This document shows positions 10,301-17,653 of a stretch of 64,000 nucleotides of DNA, one piece after another. Position 1 is the first letter of the stretch. Every line of letters begins with the position of its first letter. The stretch covers positions 1 to 64,000 of the forward strand of contig NZ_JQMP01000001.1 in assembly GCF_000744775.1 (NCBI RefSeq), written 5' to 3'. The notes beneath the pieces were generated by a model. That model worked only from the letters and a program-made list of their open reading frames with translations, was not told the DNA's origin and searched no databases. This DNA comes from Thermorudis peleae (GTDB lineage Bacteria; Chloroflexota; Chloroflexia; Thermomicrobiales; Thermomicrobiaceae). A program made the position numbers and the translations under genes.

Positions 10301-10510
10301 GGTCCGACACGTGTGCGCGAGAAGCTCGTTGCCCTCAGCTCGATGATCGACGAATCCGAGGATCGGCCGACACAAGGCGCCTATGCCGTCTACGAACAGC
10401 TTGCGCAGGAGGTCGAGCGCCTGCGCCAGCAACTCGAACATGTCGTTGCCCAGGAAGTAGCAGCCTTCGCAGCCCAACTCAATCGCGTTGGGGTTCCGGC
10501 GTTGGTCTAG
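7364..10510 (+). CDS. Sortilin/VPS10-type beta-propeller protein with C-terminal helical domain (intact copy)
   Basis: This is a 1048-residue protein. About residues 1-690 are built from repeated propeller blades with Asp-box motifs (STDGGRTW, SRDGGRTW, SLDGGTTW, SFDGGRTW, SRDGGESW, SRDGGATW). A beta-sandwich-like stretch follows, and then a helical C-terminus rich in Glu, Arg and Gln (about 890-1040) that is probably coiled coil. There is no signal peptide or membrane segment, so it is probably cytosolic. Such proteins are common in Chloroflexota and are often labelled glycosyl hydrolase from the BNR/sortilin fold, with no proven activity. I prefer ATG 7364 over GTG 7334 because the family start ALTFRCIGPYRGG follows directly. 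It is the paralogue of the broken gene at 3-2535. Confidence 0.85.
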   Translation: MAVEQVVQALTFRCIGPYRGGRVVAVAGHPSEPGTFYFGACAGGVWKTTNGGSHWENISDGFLGTAAIGAIAVSEADPNVIYVGTGEACIRNNVCQGDGVYKSTDGGRTWTNVGLRDSRHIGKIVIHPHDPDMVYVAALGNAFGPNRERGVFRSRDGGRTWECVLFKSEHTGAIDITIDQQNPRILYAALWQTRRYPWALISGGEESGIWRSLDGGTTWEEITRRKGLPKAAVLGRIGLAASPAQSGRVWAIIEAEDGGLFRSDDYGETWELCTDDLELRRRPFYYMHLTADPVDPNTIWVMNLQLWKSVDGGKTFESVPTPHGDNHALWIDPKNPNRMIEGNDGGACISFDGGRTWTLPLNQPTAQFYHLAVDQATPYRVYGSQQDNWAISVPSIGTEGAISWPDWVEPGGGESGHLAISPKPPHVVYCGAIGTGYGHGRLIAWDPITGQKRNVTVWPEVHGSGVGAEYHKYRFQWTFPIAISPHDPDVLYACSNVVHRSRDGGESWEVISPDLTRNDPEKLKASGGPITADNSGAEVYCTIFAFAESPVQAGVLWAGSDDGLVHVSRDGGATWQNVTPPDLPEWATVATIEPMRDNAGGCYLVAHRYRLDDDWTPYVYVTTDFGQTWRRITNGLPMREIIRVIRIDPAEPRVLYAGGEFSVYVSVDQGEHWHAWQANLPVVPVHDLAVVGDELVVATHGRSFWICDDVTPLRQLAQGVAPGQSAAVLFQPRTTIRWRIYGRGYNNATTYTNYKMLGPVTGSYRVRETPLGTREEVFLDAGQNPPDGVLIHYQLPTDAERVELRIRDAAGNLICAFSSASEEPPRPPATAGVHRFIWDMRYPAPAKLEGEAKKSRFEQTLATAVRPRALPGEYQVELVVGDQTVTQHFTIVKDPRVRASDADLRAQFELKVAIRDRIDEIHQAVNRIRRLRRQVEEWEARAQGAGKIEQIAEAANALRERLTALEREFIQVDAEKAQPGPTRVREKLVALSSMIDESEDRPTQGAYAVYEQLAQEVERLRQQLEHVVAQEVAAFAAQLNRVGVPALV
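8981..9127 (+). repeat. Partner of the near-identical tract at 996-1142
   Basis: This is the copy inside the intact propeller gene: 147 bases with two mismatches to the broken paralogue, flanked by clearly diverged sequence. Confidence 0.75.
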
Positions 10511-10532
10511 GCCAAGCCCGTGCCATTGTTGT

Positions 10533-10560
10533 GAGGCACCCGCGTTCCTGCGGGTGCCTC
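10533..10560 (+). terminator. Rho-independent terminator after the propeller gene
   Basis: GAGGCACCCGC pairs perfectly with GCGGGTGCCTC around the 6-base loop GTTCCT, followed by TTTCG. It starts 22 bases after the stop codon. Confidence 0.8.
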
Positions 10561-10682
10561 TTTCGTCGGCTGGATTGCGTCCTGCACAAGTTGTCTCGTC
10601 AGTGGAACATGTGACACAGAGCACAGTATGCGGGAATAGCATGCACACTGTTGCGTTTGCATTCATGTGCGATGATTGAGGA

Positions 10683-10711
10683 CTGAACTGGCGCATCGTG
10701 TTGGGTACAAT
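10683..10711 (+). promoter_or_regulatory. Candidate promoter of the molybdenum hydroxylase gene
   Basis: CTGAAC at 10683-10688, 17 bases, then TACAAT at 10706-10711, 39 bases before the ATG at 10750. The -10 box is good; the -35 is weak. Confidence 0.4.
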
Positions 10712-10749
10712 GCCAGAAAGCAATGCGAAGCGGAAGGGGAGTCTACTAT

Positions 10750-13035
10750 ATGGCTGTCACCACGAGTGTTATCGGGCAACCATTGCCTCGCTTGGATGCA
10801 GCTCCGAAGCTGCAAGGTCATGTCCGCTACGCTGACGACATGCAGCTTCCAGGTATGCTCTATGCTCGTCTTGTGACTGCTCCGTATGCCCACGCAGTCA
10901 TTCGTGGCGTTGACGTTGCTGCAGCGCAGGCGATGCCTGGAGTGGTCGCGGTCTTCACTGGACGCGATCTTTTGCCGGATGGGCCAGAGCCGGCTGAGCG
11001 AGCTCGAGCGCTCCTTGCGCGCGACAAGGTGATCTACTACGGTCAGCCAGTTGCTGTTGTCGTTGCTGAACAGCCAGATATTGCCGCTGATGCTGCTGAA
11101 CAGGTGCATGTTGATTATGAGCCGCTCCCGGTTGTCGTCGACCCAATCGCGGCGATGCGTCCTGATGCGCCGGCGATTCGGCCAAAAGAACTCGAAGGCG
11201 AATGGGCAGAGGCGGGTATGCACGCAACCGTTGGCGGCGGGGAAGAGCTGGATGTCCGTCGGCTGCCCGCCAACATCACGAACGCTGTTCGCTTCCGCCG
11301 TGGCGATGTTGCGCGTGGTTTTGCCGAAGCTGATGCTGTCGTTGAACGTACCTATCGCACGCCGTTCGTCCATCAGTCCTATATCGAGCCGCATGTGAGC
11401 CTTGCCGTGCCCGAGCTCGATGGAAGCCTGACGATCTACACCTCTACCCAAGGCCAGTTTTACTGTCGCAATGTTGTTGCGAGCACGCTTGGGCTCCCAG
11501 CTGACCGCGTAACGGTGGTGCCGATGGAGGTTGGTGGGGGCTTTGGTGGCAAAACAGTACTGCTGGAGCCGCTTGTTGGTGCGCTTGCCCTGCGCCTCGG
11601 ACGGCCGGTCAAGCTGACCTTGACGCGAACGGAGGAGTTTCTGCTCGCTACGCCGGCGCCGGGCGCCATCTTCGAACTCAAGATTGGCGGACGCCGCGAC
11701 GGTACTCTCACTGCGCTGCAGGCCCGGGTCATCTTTGATAGTGGGGCCTATCCTGGTACGCCTGTCAATGTTGCCTTGCTGCTCCTCGGTGGTTACTACC
11801 GTTGCCCAAACTTGCTGCTCGAGGGGTATGAAGTGTTGACGAACAAGCCTGGGGTTGGTGCATACCGGGCGCCGGGTGCCACCCAAGCGACATTCGTTAT
11901 TGAGCAAGCAGTTGATGAATTGGCCCAACGTCTTGGCTGGGATCCCCTTGCGTTCCGACTGCAGAATGCTTCAGATGAGGGTGATCCAATGCCAAATGAA
12001 CAGCCATGGCCGACGATTGGCTTGCGGACAATTCTCGAGCGCATGCAGGCGCATCCGCTCTGGCAGCAGCGGCATAGCTTGCCGCCCCATGAGGGAGTTG
12101 GAATTGCCGTGGGGGGATGGCCAGGAGGCGTTGAGCCGTGCGCAGCTAACGTCCGTTTAAACCACGATGGCACACTCACTGTCACCGTTGGCTCCGTTGA
12201 TATCACTGGAACCAGTACAGTCCTGGCGATGATTGCAGCAGCTGTGCTTGAGCAGCCACTGGAACGGATTCGTGTACGCACCTTGCCGACGAACACGGCG
12301 CCCTATGCCGGAATGAGCGGTGGGAGCAAGATCACCTACACGGTCGGTGCAGCAGTGCAAGCTGCAGCCGAGGATGCTCGTCGGCAGTTGCTCGAGATCG
12401 CTGCCCAGGAACTGGAAGCGGCCGTCGAGGATCTTGAGTTGCAGGATGGGCGCGTGCAGGTGCGTGGCGTGCCCGATCGCTTTGTGACGTTTGAGCGAAT
12501 TGCCCAGCGCAGCATGAGCTTTGGTGCACCATATCCGCCGGTCTACGGTACTGGCCGCTCGGCGATTACCCGCTCATCACCTGGATTTAATGGGCAAATC
12601 GCTCACGTCCGTGTCGACCCTGAGACTGGCGACATCACTGTGCTTCGGCTTGTGGCAATTCAAGATGTCGGGCGGGCATTGAATCCTGCACTGGTGACTG
12701 GGCAGGTGCACGGTGGTGTAGCGCAAGGTGTTGGCTGGGCTCTCCACGAGGGGGTGTACTACGGCGATGATGGCCGACCACTGAATCCCAGTCTGCTTGA
12801 CTATGATGTGCCGAAGGCGCCGAGTGTGCCGCCAATCGAGGTCGAGTTGCTCGAAATCCCGTCGGCCTACGGGCCATTTGGCGCGAAGGGTGTCGGTGAG
12901 CCGCCCGTCGTGCCGACAGCTGGCGCGATCGCAAACGCCATTGCTGCAGCCACTGGTGTTCGCCTAACCGAATTGCCCATCACTGCGCCAAAAGTGCTCG
13001 CTGCTCTCCGTGAGCGATCGAGTACTGCTTCATAA
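10750..13035 (+). CDS. Molybdenum hydroxylase large subunit (xanthine dehydrogenase/CoxL superfamily), solitary
   Basis: The 761-residue product has the aldehyde oxidase/xanthine dehydrogenase a/b hammerhead domain (about 10-125) and the molybdopterin-binding domain. Visible motifs are VGGGFGGK, GAYRAPGATQATF and the C-terminal KGVGEPP, whose glutamate matches the catalytic base of the family. The AYXCSFR loop of true CO dehydrogenase is absent, so the substrate is probably an aldehyde or N-heterocycle. Usually the large subunit is encoded with FAD and [2Fe-2S] subunits; neither is adjacent, so it may borrow partners from elsewhere. The ATG at 10750 has AAGGGGA upstream. It differs from the xanthine dehydrogenase subunit at 58916-61105. 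Confidence 0.85.
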   Translation: MAVTTSVIGQPLPRLDAAPKLQGHVRYADDMQLPGMLYARLVTAPYAHAVIRGVDVAAAQAMPGVVAVFTGRDLLPDGPEPAERARALLARDKVIYYGQPVAVVVAEQPDIAADAAEQVHVDYEPLPVVVDPIAAMRPDAPAIRPKELEGEWAEAGMHATVGGGEELDVRRLPANITNAVRFRRGDVARGFAEADAVVERTYRTPFVHQSYIEPHVSLAVPELDGSLTIYTSTQGQFYCRNVVASTLGLPADRVTVVPMEVGGGFGGKTVLLEPLVGALALRLGRPVKLTLTRTEEFLLATPAPGAIFELKIGGRRDGTLTALQARVIFDSGAYPGTPVNVALLLLGGYYRCPNLLLEGYEVLTNKPGVGAYRAPGATQATFVIEQAVDELAQRLGWDPLAFRLQNASDEGDPMPNEQPWPTIGLRTILERMQAHPLWQQRHSLPPHEGVGIAVGGWPGGVEPCAANVRLNHDGTLTVTVGSVDITGTSTVLAMIAAAVLEQPLERIRVRTLPTNTAPYAGMSGGSKITYTVGAAVQAAAEDARRQLLEIAAQELEAAVEDLELQDGRVQVRGVPDRFVTFERIAQRSMSFGAPYPPVYGTGRSAITRSSPGFNGQIAHVRVDPETGDITVLRLVAIQDVGRALNPALVTGQVHGGVAQGVGWALHEGVYYGDDGRPLNPSLLDYDVPKAPSVPPIEVELLEIPSAYGPFGAKGVGEPPVVPTAGAIANAIAAATGVRLTELPITAPKVLAALRERSSTAS

Positions 13036-13049
13036 GATCATGAAGACTG

Positions 13050-13087
13050 CTGCAGCCCGAGGCCACACGCACTCTCTCGGGCTGCAG
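13050..13087. terminator. 12-bp hairpin between convergent genes
   Basis: CTGCAGCCCGAG (13050-13061) pairs with CTCGGGCTGCAG (13076-13087) around a 14-base loop. No T run follows on the plus strand, while the minus strand continues TCTTCATGATCTT. It may end transcription from one or both sides. Confidence 0.5.
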
Positions 13088-13164
13088 CGCGACCACTCAT
13101 GTCAGCGCAATGCAGCCCTTTGTCCATGCAGCGGCGTCCGCGAGCCGTACTGTATGTGCCTCGT

Positions 13165-13725
13165 TTAGGGGCCTTGCGTGAGGCTACTGAGATCCGGCCA
13201 TTCATAGACCCGTGCCGCGAGCGGCACTCCGCCAATCTCAATGGTCTGGGTTCGCACCCAATGGCCACCGAGCGCCTCGTAAAACCCACAGGCTGGGTTG
13301 GCTTCAAGCACCACGACGACCATCTTGTTCCACCCTCGTGCGAGGAGCTCCCGTGCAAAAGCTGCGACGAGTTGGCGGCCAATCCCGCGCCGTTGGAAAA
13401 GGGGCAGGACGTAGAGCGCATAAAGCTCACCGAGAGACTGCGCGTCTTCTGAGCGTGCTCGACCCCCGGCTGCATAGCCGATGATCCCAGCGACGGCATG
13501 CACAGCAACGATGACGAAGGGCTGGGTAGTATCAGCACAACTCCGTTCGATAAATGTGGCCCAGCGCTTCGTGCGCTCTGCTTCATCCATCGTGTCGAGG
13601 AACGTGTCCGGGACAATACCGCGATACGTCGCTTGCCACGTCTTGACTTGAACGTGGGCGATTGATGCCGCATCTTCAATACGCGCCGGACGGATCGTGA
13701 TCGGCTGGTCAGTGGTTGCTGTCAC
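13165..13725 (-). CDS. GNAT-family N-acetyltransferase
   Basis: The 186-residue product has the GNAT fold: ITIRPARIEDAASIAHVQVKTW at the start, a mid-protein strand FVIVAVH, and the acetyl-CoA loop LPLFQRRGIGRQLV, followed by NPACGFYEALGG. It probably acetylates a small amine or a protein N-terminus; the substrate cannot be told. Its GTG start lies 5 bases after the stop of the heme A synthase fusion gene, so the two are probably cotranscribed. Nothing in the sequence ties it to heme metabolism. Confidence 0.85.
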   Translation of the reverse strand: MTATTDQPITIRPARIEDAASIAHVQVKTWQATYRGIVPDTFLDTMDEAERTKRWATFIERSCADTTQPFVIVAVHAVAGIIGYAAGGRARSEDAQSLGELYALYVLPLFQRRGIGRQLVAAFARELLARGWNKMVVVVLEANPACGFYEALGGHWVRTQTIEIGGVPLAARVYEWPDLSSLTQGP

Positions 13726-13730
13726 ACCGT

Positions 13731-15539
13731 TTAGCCCCAGTGGCTCCGGATCAGCACATCGATGACCATCGCCAAGAAGAGGAGACCAAGATACTGCATT
13801 GAGTAGAAGAAGACCTTCCGGGCAATCCGGTCATCCCGCTCACGAAGCAACTGGGCTGTCAGCCAGATGAAGCGGGCGCCGAGCACGAGTGCAGCTATCA
13901 AGTAGAAAAGCCCAAGCGCGCCAGTGGGATAGAACGCGAGGCTGGCAAGCACCAGAAGCACCGTGTAGAGGAAGATCTGGCGGCGTGTTTCCTCTTCACC
14001 ACGGACGGCGGGCATCATTGGGATCCCGGCGACGGCATAGTCCGTGCGCTTGTAGAGCGCGAGCGCCCAAAAGTGTGGGGGTGTCCAGGCGAACACGACG
14101 AGGAACATGAGCAGCGCGGGCAGGCTAATCGTATGCGTAATTGCGGCCCAGCCGACGAGCGGCGGCACTGCGCCAGCTGCACCGCCGATCACGATGTTCT
14201 GTGGGGTCGTTCGCTTGAGCCAAATGGTGTAGACAAAAACGTAGAACAGGTTCCCAGCGAGTGCGAGGAGTGCGGCAACTGGGTTGACAAACGCGGTGAG
14301 GAGGTAGACGGCCAGCACAGAGAGGGTCACACCGAAAATCGCCGCATGCTCGGGACGCAGCCGGCCTTGCGGCAACGGACGCGTCCGCGTCCGGGTCATC
14401 AACGCGTCGGCGTCGCGATCCCAGAAATGGTTGATCGCTGCAGCTCCGCCGGAAGAGAGCACTCCACCGAGCAATGTCCAAAGCAAGGTATGCCAGGCTG
14501 GCCAGCCGCGTTCGGCAACGAGCATGGCGCAGAACGTTGTCAAAAGCAGCAGGACCATGACGCCTGGCTTCATTAACACCCAGTAGTCACGGAGAACTTG
14601 CGCAGCGCGCCGAACCCGGAACTCTCGACGTACTGGGGCAAGAGCAAGGCCGAGTTGATCAGCTGTCAGGGCAAGCATGAGCAGGGCCCAAAGGAATGCC
14701 GACACTGCAAGGTGGGCAGCACGCACGGCGGGGTTCAGCTGAAACCAGACAGTCGCCGCTCCTACAAACACCTGCGCGATGAACAACGCGAGGGCAGCGA
14801 CTGTGAGCCCAGTGACTAGTGGCGAGACTTCGCGCCGCCACGCGCGCCAGGTTGTCAGAACGAGGAGTAGTAACGTCGCGAGCGCGAGCCATCGATGGAT
14901 GAGCTGGATGTCGACAGCACTCCAGCCCTCTGGTAACCAGCTTTGGCCACATATCGGCCAGTCTGGGCAGGCAAAACCACCTCCTCGAACAGCGGTGTAT
15001 GTCCCACTGACCAGTAAAATGAACAGCATGCCACTTGTGACCCAGCCGAGCCAGCCGAGAACCGGTTTAGCAGGAGCAGGGTGCCGCCGCTGCTCGGTCA
15101 GTGCCCGGGTCGCGAAGATAAGGGTGGTTGCCAAATAGACAAGCGAAACGCCCAGGTGAAGGGCAACTACCGGAGCGCTCAGCCGTGTTCGCACGGTGAG
15201 CGCGCCGAGACCTGCTTGAACAAGGACGAGGCTAAGGGCGAGGAGTCCAAGCCTGCTATACCACCGATCGCGCGCACGGTTCTGCCAGGCGGTGTAGGTC
15301 AAGCCAGCCGTGAGGACGATAACGATGAGAGCCCCAAGACGATGGAGCACCTCGACCCAAGCGAGAAGATCAGCACCGGGTAAGAGTCGGCCGTTGCAGA
15401 GCGGCCAATCGGTACCACAACTCAGTCCAGCTCCAGAAATTCGAACCGCCCCGCCAATGACAATCAGCAGATAGGCCGCGGCTGCCGTTACCCCAGCAAG
15501 CCATTGAAGTCGCCGCTGCCCAGTCTGGGAGGTCGCCAT
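13731..15539 (-). CDS. ctaA-ctaB: Fused heme A synthase (CtaA/COX15) and heme O synthase (CtaB)
   Basis: A 602-residue integral membrane protein. The first half (about 1-300) is heme A synthase: eight hydrophobic segments, an extracytoplasmic cysteine pair in GLSCGTDWPLCNG, a second in FACPDWPICGQ, and paired heme-ligand histidines (EVLHRLGA, QLIHRWLA). The second half (about 315-600) is protoheme IX farnesyltransferase: NHFWDRDADALMTRTRTR, KRTTPQNIVIGG and WTPPHFWALAL. It would convert heme B to heme O and then heme A for an aa3/ba3-type oxidase in the cytoplasmic membrane. The fusion in CtaA-CtaB order is known from Chloroflexota and Deinococcota. No oxidase subunits lie nearby. Confidence 0.93.
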   Translation of the reverse strand: MATSQTGQRRLQWLAGVTAAAAYLLIVIGGAVRISGAGLSCGTDWPLCNGRLLPGADLLAWVEVLHRLGALIVIVLTAGLTYTAWQNRARDRWYSRLGLLALSLVLVQAGLGALTVRTRLSAPVVALHLGVSLVYLATTLIFATRALTEQRRHPAPAKPVLGWLGWVTSGMLFILLVSGTYTAVRGGGFACPDWPICGQSWLPEGWSAVDIQLIHRWLALATLLLLVLTTWRAWRREVSPLVTGLTVAALALFIAQVFVGAATVWFQLNPAVRAAHLAVSAFLWALLMLALTADQLGLALAPVRREFRVRRAAQVLRDYWVLMKPGVMVLLLLTTFCAMLVAERGWPAWHTLLWTLLGGVLSSGGAAAINHFWDRDADALMTRTRTRPLPQGRLRPEHAAIFGVTLSVLAVYLLTAFVNPVAALLALAGNLFYVFVYTIWLKRTTPQNIVIGGAAGAVPPLVGWAAITHTISLPALLMFLVVFAWTPPHFWALALYKRTDYAVAGIPMMPAVRGEEETRRQIFLYTVLLVLASLAFYPTGALGLFYLIAALVLGARFIWLTAQLLRERDDRIARKVFFYSMQYLGLLFLAMVIDVLIRSHWG

Positions 15540-15653
15540 GGTTTCCCCACCTCGCCATTAGCCATTCGTGCCGCCAGCCTCTGCCAGCAGCACGTTCAGT
15601 ATCAATGATACGTCGGCAGATTACAGCGGGAAGGATGGTAGAATGGTGCCCGC

Positions 15654-16136
15654 TTAGCTCGCTGGCGCTTGTGAGCCGATCTTCGATTGAATCGCCTGCA
15701 AGACAACCCGGTCGCGTTCGACCAACGTCTCCAAGTAGCGGCGCAACGTCATGCGCCCGCGCGGGGTGTTGAATTCTTGCTGCCAAACCTCGTCGGGCAG
15801 ATCGCGTACCATTGCAAGCGTCGCCTCGCGCGCTGTCCCGAACTGACTCAAGAGCACGTTGGGGGCAAGTCCAAGCGCGGTCTCATGCAAGGCAACCATG
15901 GCCTCTTGTTCATCGTCACTAAGGGCGGTTTCCCCAGTGCGGATCATCTCTTTAATTGCTTGGGATGCGTTCAACTCGCGGTTGCGGAGCCGATAGAGAA
16001 TCCCAGCCAGTGACTCGGGTTCTCGGATTGGGTCGCCCCACACCTCCCTTTGGGCTAACTTCGGCCGCAGCGTCAGGTTTAGCTCGCGATACGTTGCGAT
16101 CAGCGCGTCAATGACGTCGCGGTCGGCCATGAGCAC
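15654..16136 (-). CDS. DinB-like helical protein
   Basis: The 160-residue, all-helical product has a C-terminal part (ATLAMVRDLPDEVW, then RRYLETLVERD) that resembles DinB/mycothiol-dependent isomerase-type four-helix bundles, but the usual metal histidines are not evident. Function unknown. I use GTG 16136, spaced 5 bases from GAAGGG. An ATG two codons later is also possible, with a longer gap. It lies upstream of the ctaA-ctaB fusion on the same strand, about 115 bases away. Confidence 0.6.
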   Translation of the reverse strand: MLMADRDVIDALIATYRELNLTLRPKLAQREVWGDPIREPESLAGILYRLRNRELNASQAIKEMIRTGETALSDDEQEAMVALHETALGLAPNVLLSQFGTAREATLAMVRDLPDEVWQQEFNTPRGRMTLRRYLETLVERDRVVLQAIQSKIGSQAPAS

Positions 16137-16275
16137 AATATCCCTTCACCCAACTATCCACCTACCTATGCCACTCCAGCGTCCCGGCCACATATCTAGC
16201 TCGAGTATCGCAGACGATCCGCCTCGTGCAAACAGGTTCTTCTCGACTGTCCGGCCGGCATGCATTGCTGGACGT

Positions 16276-16290
16276 GCGATATAGTATCGC
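16276..16290. promoter_or_regulatory. Palindrome GCGATATAGTATCGC upstream of the mutM unit
   Basis: A perfect 6+3+6 inverted repeat whose centre contains TATAGT, a possible -10 element, 33 bases before the ATG at 16323. It is either an operator or chance symmetry; no matching second site was seen. Confidence 0.35.
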
Positions 16291-16322
16291 AGGAAAACGG
16301 TGAGACGGACGGAGAGCATGGC

Positions 16323-16709
16323 ATGCAAATCCATCGCTCAGTCAGCACGCCAATGCGCTGCCCGCTGTGCAGGCGGCCGCTCAGCGATGTCCGTATCCAT
16401 ATTCTTGGTCACGTCACGGCGAAGGTGCCCTGGCAACTTCATGCTGGTCGCTGCCCAGAGCATGGATGGTTTCAGGCTGAGGTGATTAACAAGCCACCAC
16501 GGGAGATTTTCCCGGTCCATCGCCCAGGTGGTGCGACGCGCCGTATTGTGCTCGGTGGCAAAGAACTCTATGCTTTCCCGACTATCTGGAATAGTCTGGA
16601 TACGCGACAAGAAGTCGATCCCTTCGATCCGCGATTCTGGGAAGTCGACTGGGCACGTCTCGGGGTTCGCCCACCAACCCAGCCTTCAGTGGCGGAAGGC
16701 GCCAGCTGA
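16323..16709 (+). CDS. Hypothetical protein with N-terminal zinc-ribbon-like cysteines, coupled to mutM
   Basis: The 128-residue product has MRCPLCRRPL near the start and GRCPEHGWF about 35 residues later. This CxxC...CxxH set could bind zinc. The rest (a PREIFPVHRP segment, then acidic DPFDPRFWEVDW) is unfamiliar. The ATG at 16323 has GGAG 8 bases upstream. Its TGA overlaps the mutM ATG by one base, so translation is probably coupled and the two products may be needed together. No family recognised. Confidence 0.7.
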   Translation: MQIHRSVSTPMRCPLCRRPLSDVRIHILGHVTAKVPWQLHAGRCPEHGWFQAEVINKPPREIFPVHRPGGATRRIVLGGKELYAFPTIWNSLDTRQEVDPFDPRFWEVDWARLGVRPPTQPSVAEGAS

Positions 16710-17653
16710 TGCCTGAATTGCCCGAAGTCGAAGCGGCTCGCCGGGGCATCGCCGAGCAATTGGTCGGCAAGACGCTCGTCGGTTACACGCTCTATCGGCC
16801 AAGCTTGCTGCATGCGCCTGACGGGCTTTCGCTCGACCAACTCGTCGGCCAGCGGCTTGTTGCAGTGAACCGCTGGGGGAAACACCTGTGGCTTACCTTT
16901 GAGCAGCTTGGGTTGCTGTTGCATCTCAAGCTCACTGGCCAGCTCGTTGCTCGCGGTGCGGCAATCCCCGGCTTCGCTGCGGGCCATCCTGTCCCAGCCT
17001 ACGACGCCCCGTTGCCACACAAGTCGACTGCATTACAACTGGATTTCTGTCCCGACGCCCATCTCTATCTCACGGATGTGCGGAGCTTCGCCCGGGCTTG
17101 GCTTTGGCCCCCAGAGGCGATTGTCGCGACGGTGCAAGAGCTAAGGCTTGGTCCAGACCTCCTCTCCCCGGACTTTACCCGTGAGGCCTTTATCCAGCGG
17201 CTAACACGTCGCCGGGAAGGTCAGCTGAAGCCAGTCCTCCTGGACCAGCGTGTGGTCGCCGGCCTTGGCAACATTTACGTCGATGAAAGCCTGTGGCAAG
17301 CCCAGCTTCACCCTGCTCGCCGGGTTGGCACGCTCACCCTGCCAGAAATTGACCGCCTCTATGAGGCGATCAAGACGGTGATGGAGGTGGCTGTGCCGAT
17401 CGGCGGTGCCCGCATCCTGCACGGTAAGGCGTTGCCACCTCCGGGCGAGTTTCCGTTCGTGCATGGAAGAGCTGGGCAGCCGTGCCTGCGCTGCGGCACG
17501 ACAATCCTCAAGATTGTCGTCGGTCAACGGGGAACCTATCTCTGCCCGCACTGTCAGCCTGCGCCTAGCGGACAGCCTGTTACCATGGCAGATGATACAA
17601 AGGCAGAAACGGGCGAAGCCCTGAGCGATGACGCGGATGCAATGGCGGAGTAG
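16709..17653 (+). CDS. mutM: Formamidopyrimidine-DNA glycosylase (Fpg/MutM)
   Basis: The 314-residue product starts MPELPEVE, which gives the catalytic N-terminal proline and glutamate after Met removal. It has the beta-sandwich lysine (NRWGKHLWL), the helix-two-turn-helix (VVAGLGNIYVDESLW) and the terminal zinc finger with CLRCG and CPHC. It excises 8-oxoguanine and formamidopyrimidines and nicks the resulting abasic site. About 30 acidic residues follow the zinc finger, longer than usual. It is translationally coupled to the small upstream gene, and its stop abuts the stop of the convergent HPRT gene. Confidence 0.96.
   Translation: MPELPEVEAARRGIAEQLVGKTLVGYTLYRPSLLHAPDGLSLDQLVGQRLVAVNRWGKHLWLTFEQLGLLLHLKLTGQLVARGAAIPGFAAGHPVPAYDAPLPHKSTALQLDFCPDAHLYLTDVRSFARAWLWPPEAIVATVQELRLGPDLLSPDFTREAFIQRLTRRREGQLKPVLLDQRVVAGLGNIYVDESLWQAQLHPARRVGTLTLPEIDRLYEAIKTVMEVAVPIGGARILHGKALPPPGEFPFVHGRAGQPCLRCGTTILKIVVGQRGTYLCPHCQPAPSGQPVTMADDTKAETGEALSDDADAMAE

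Noticed and set aside
9269-10723. 484-codon open frame on the minus strand
   Set aside because: It lies antisense to the intact propeller gene, has no recognisable domain and its composition follows from the codon bias of the plus-strand gene.
10663-11928. 421-codon open frame on the minus strand
   Set aside because: Antisense to the molybdenum hydroxylase gene; no domains, no start signal; a shadow of the real gene.
10750-13035. CO dehydrogenase large subunit (CoxL)
   Set aside because: The AYXCSFR active-site loop of form I CoxL is missing and no coxM/coxS genes are adjacent.
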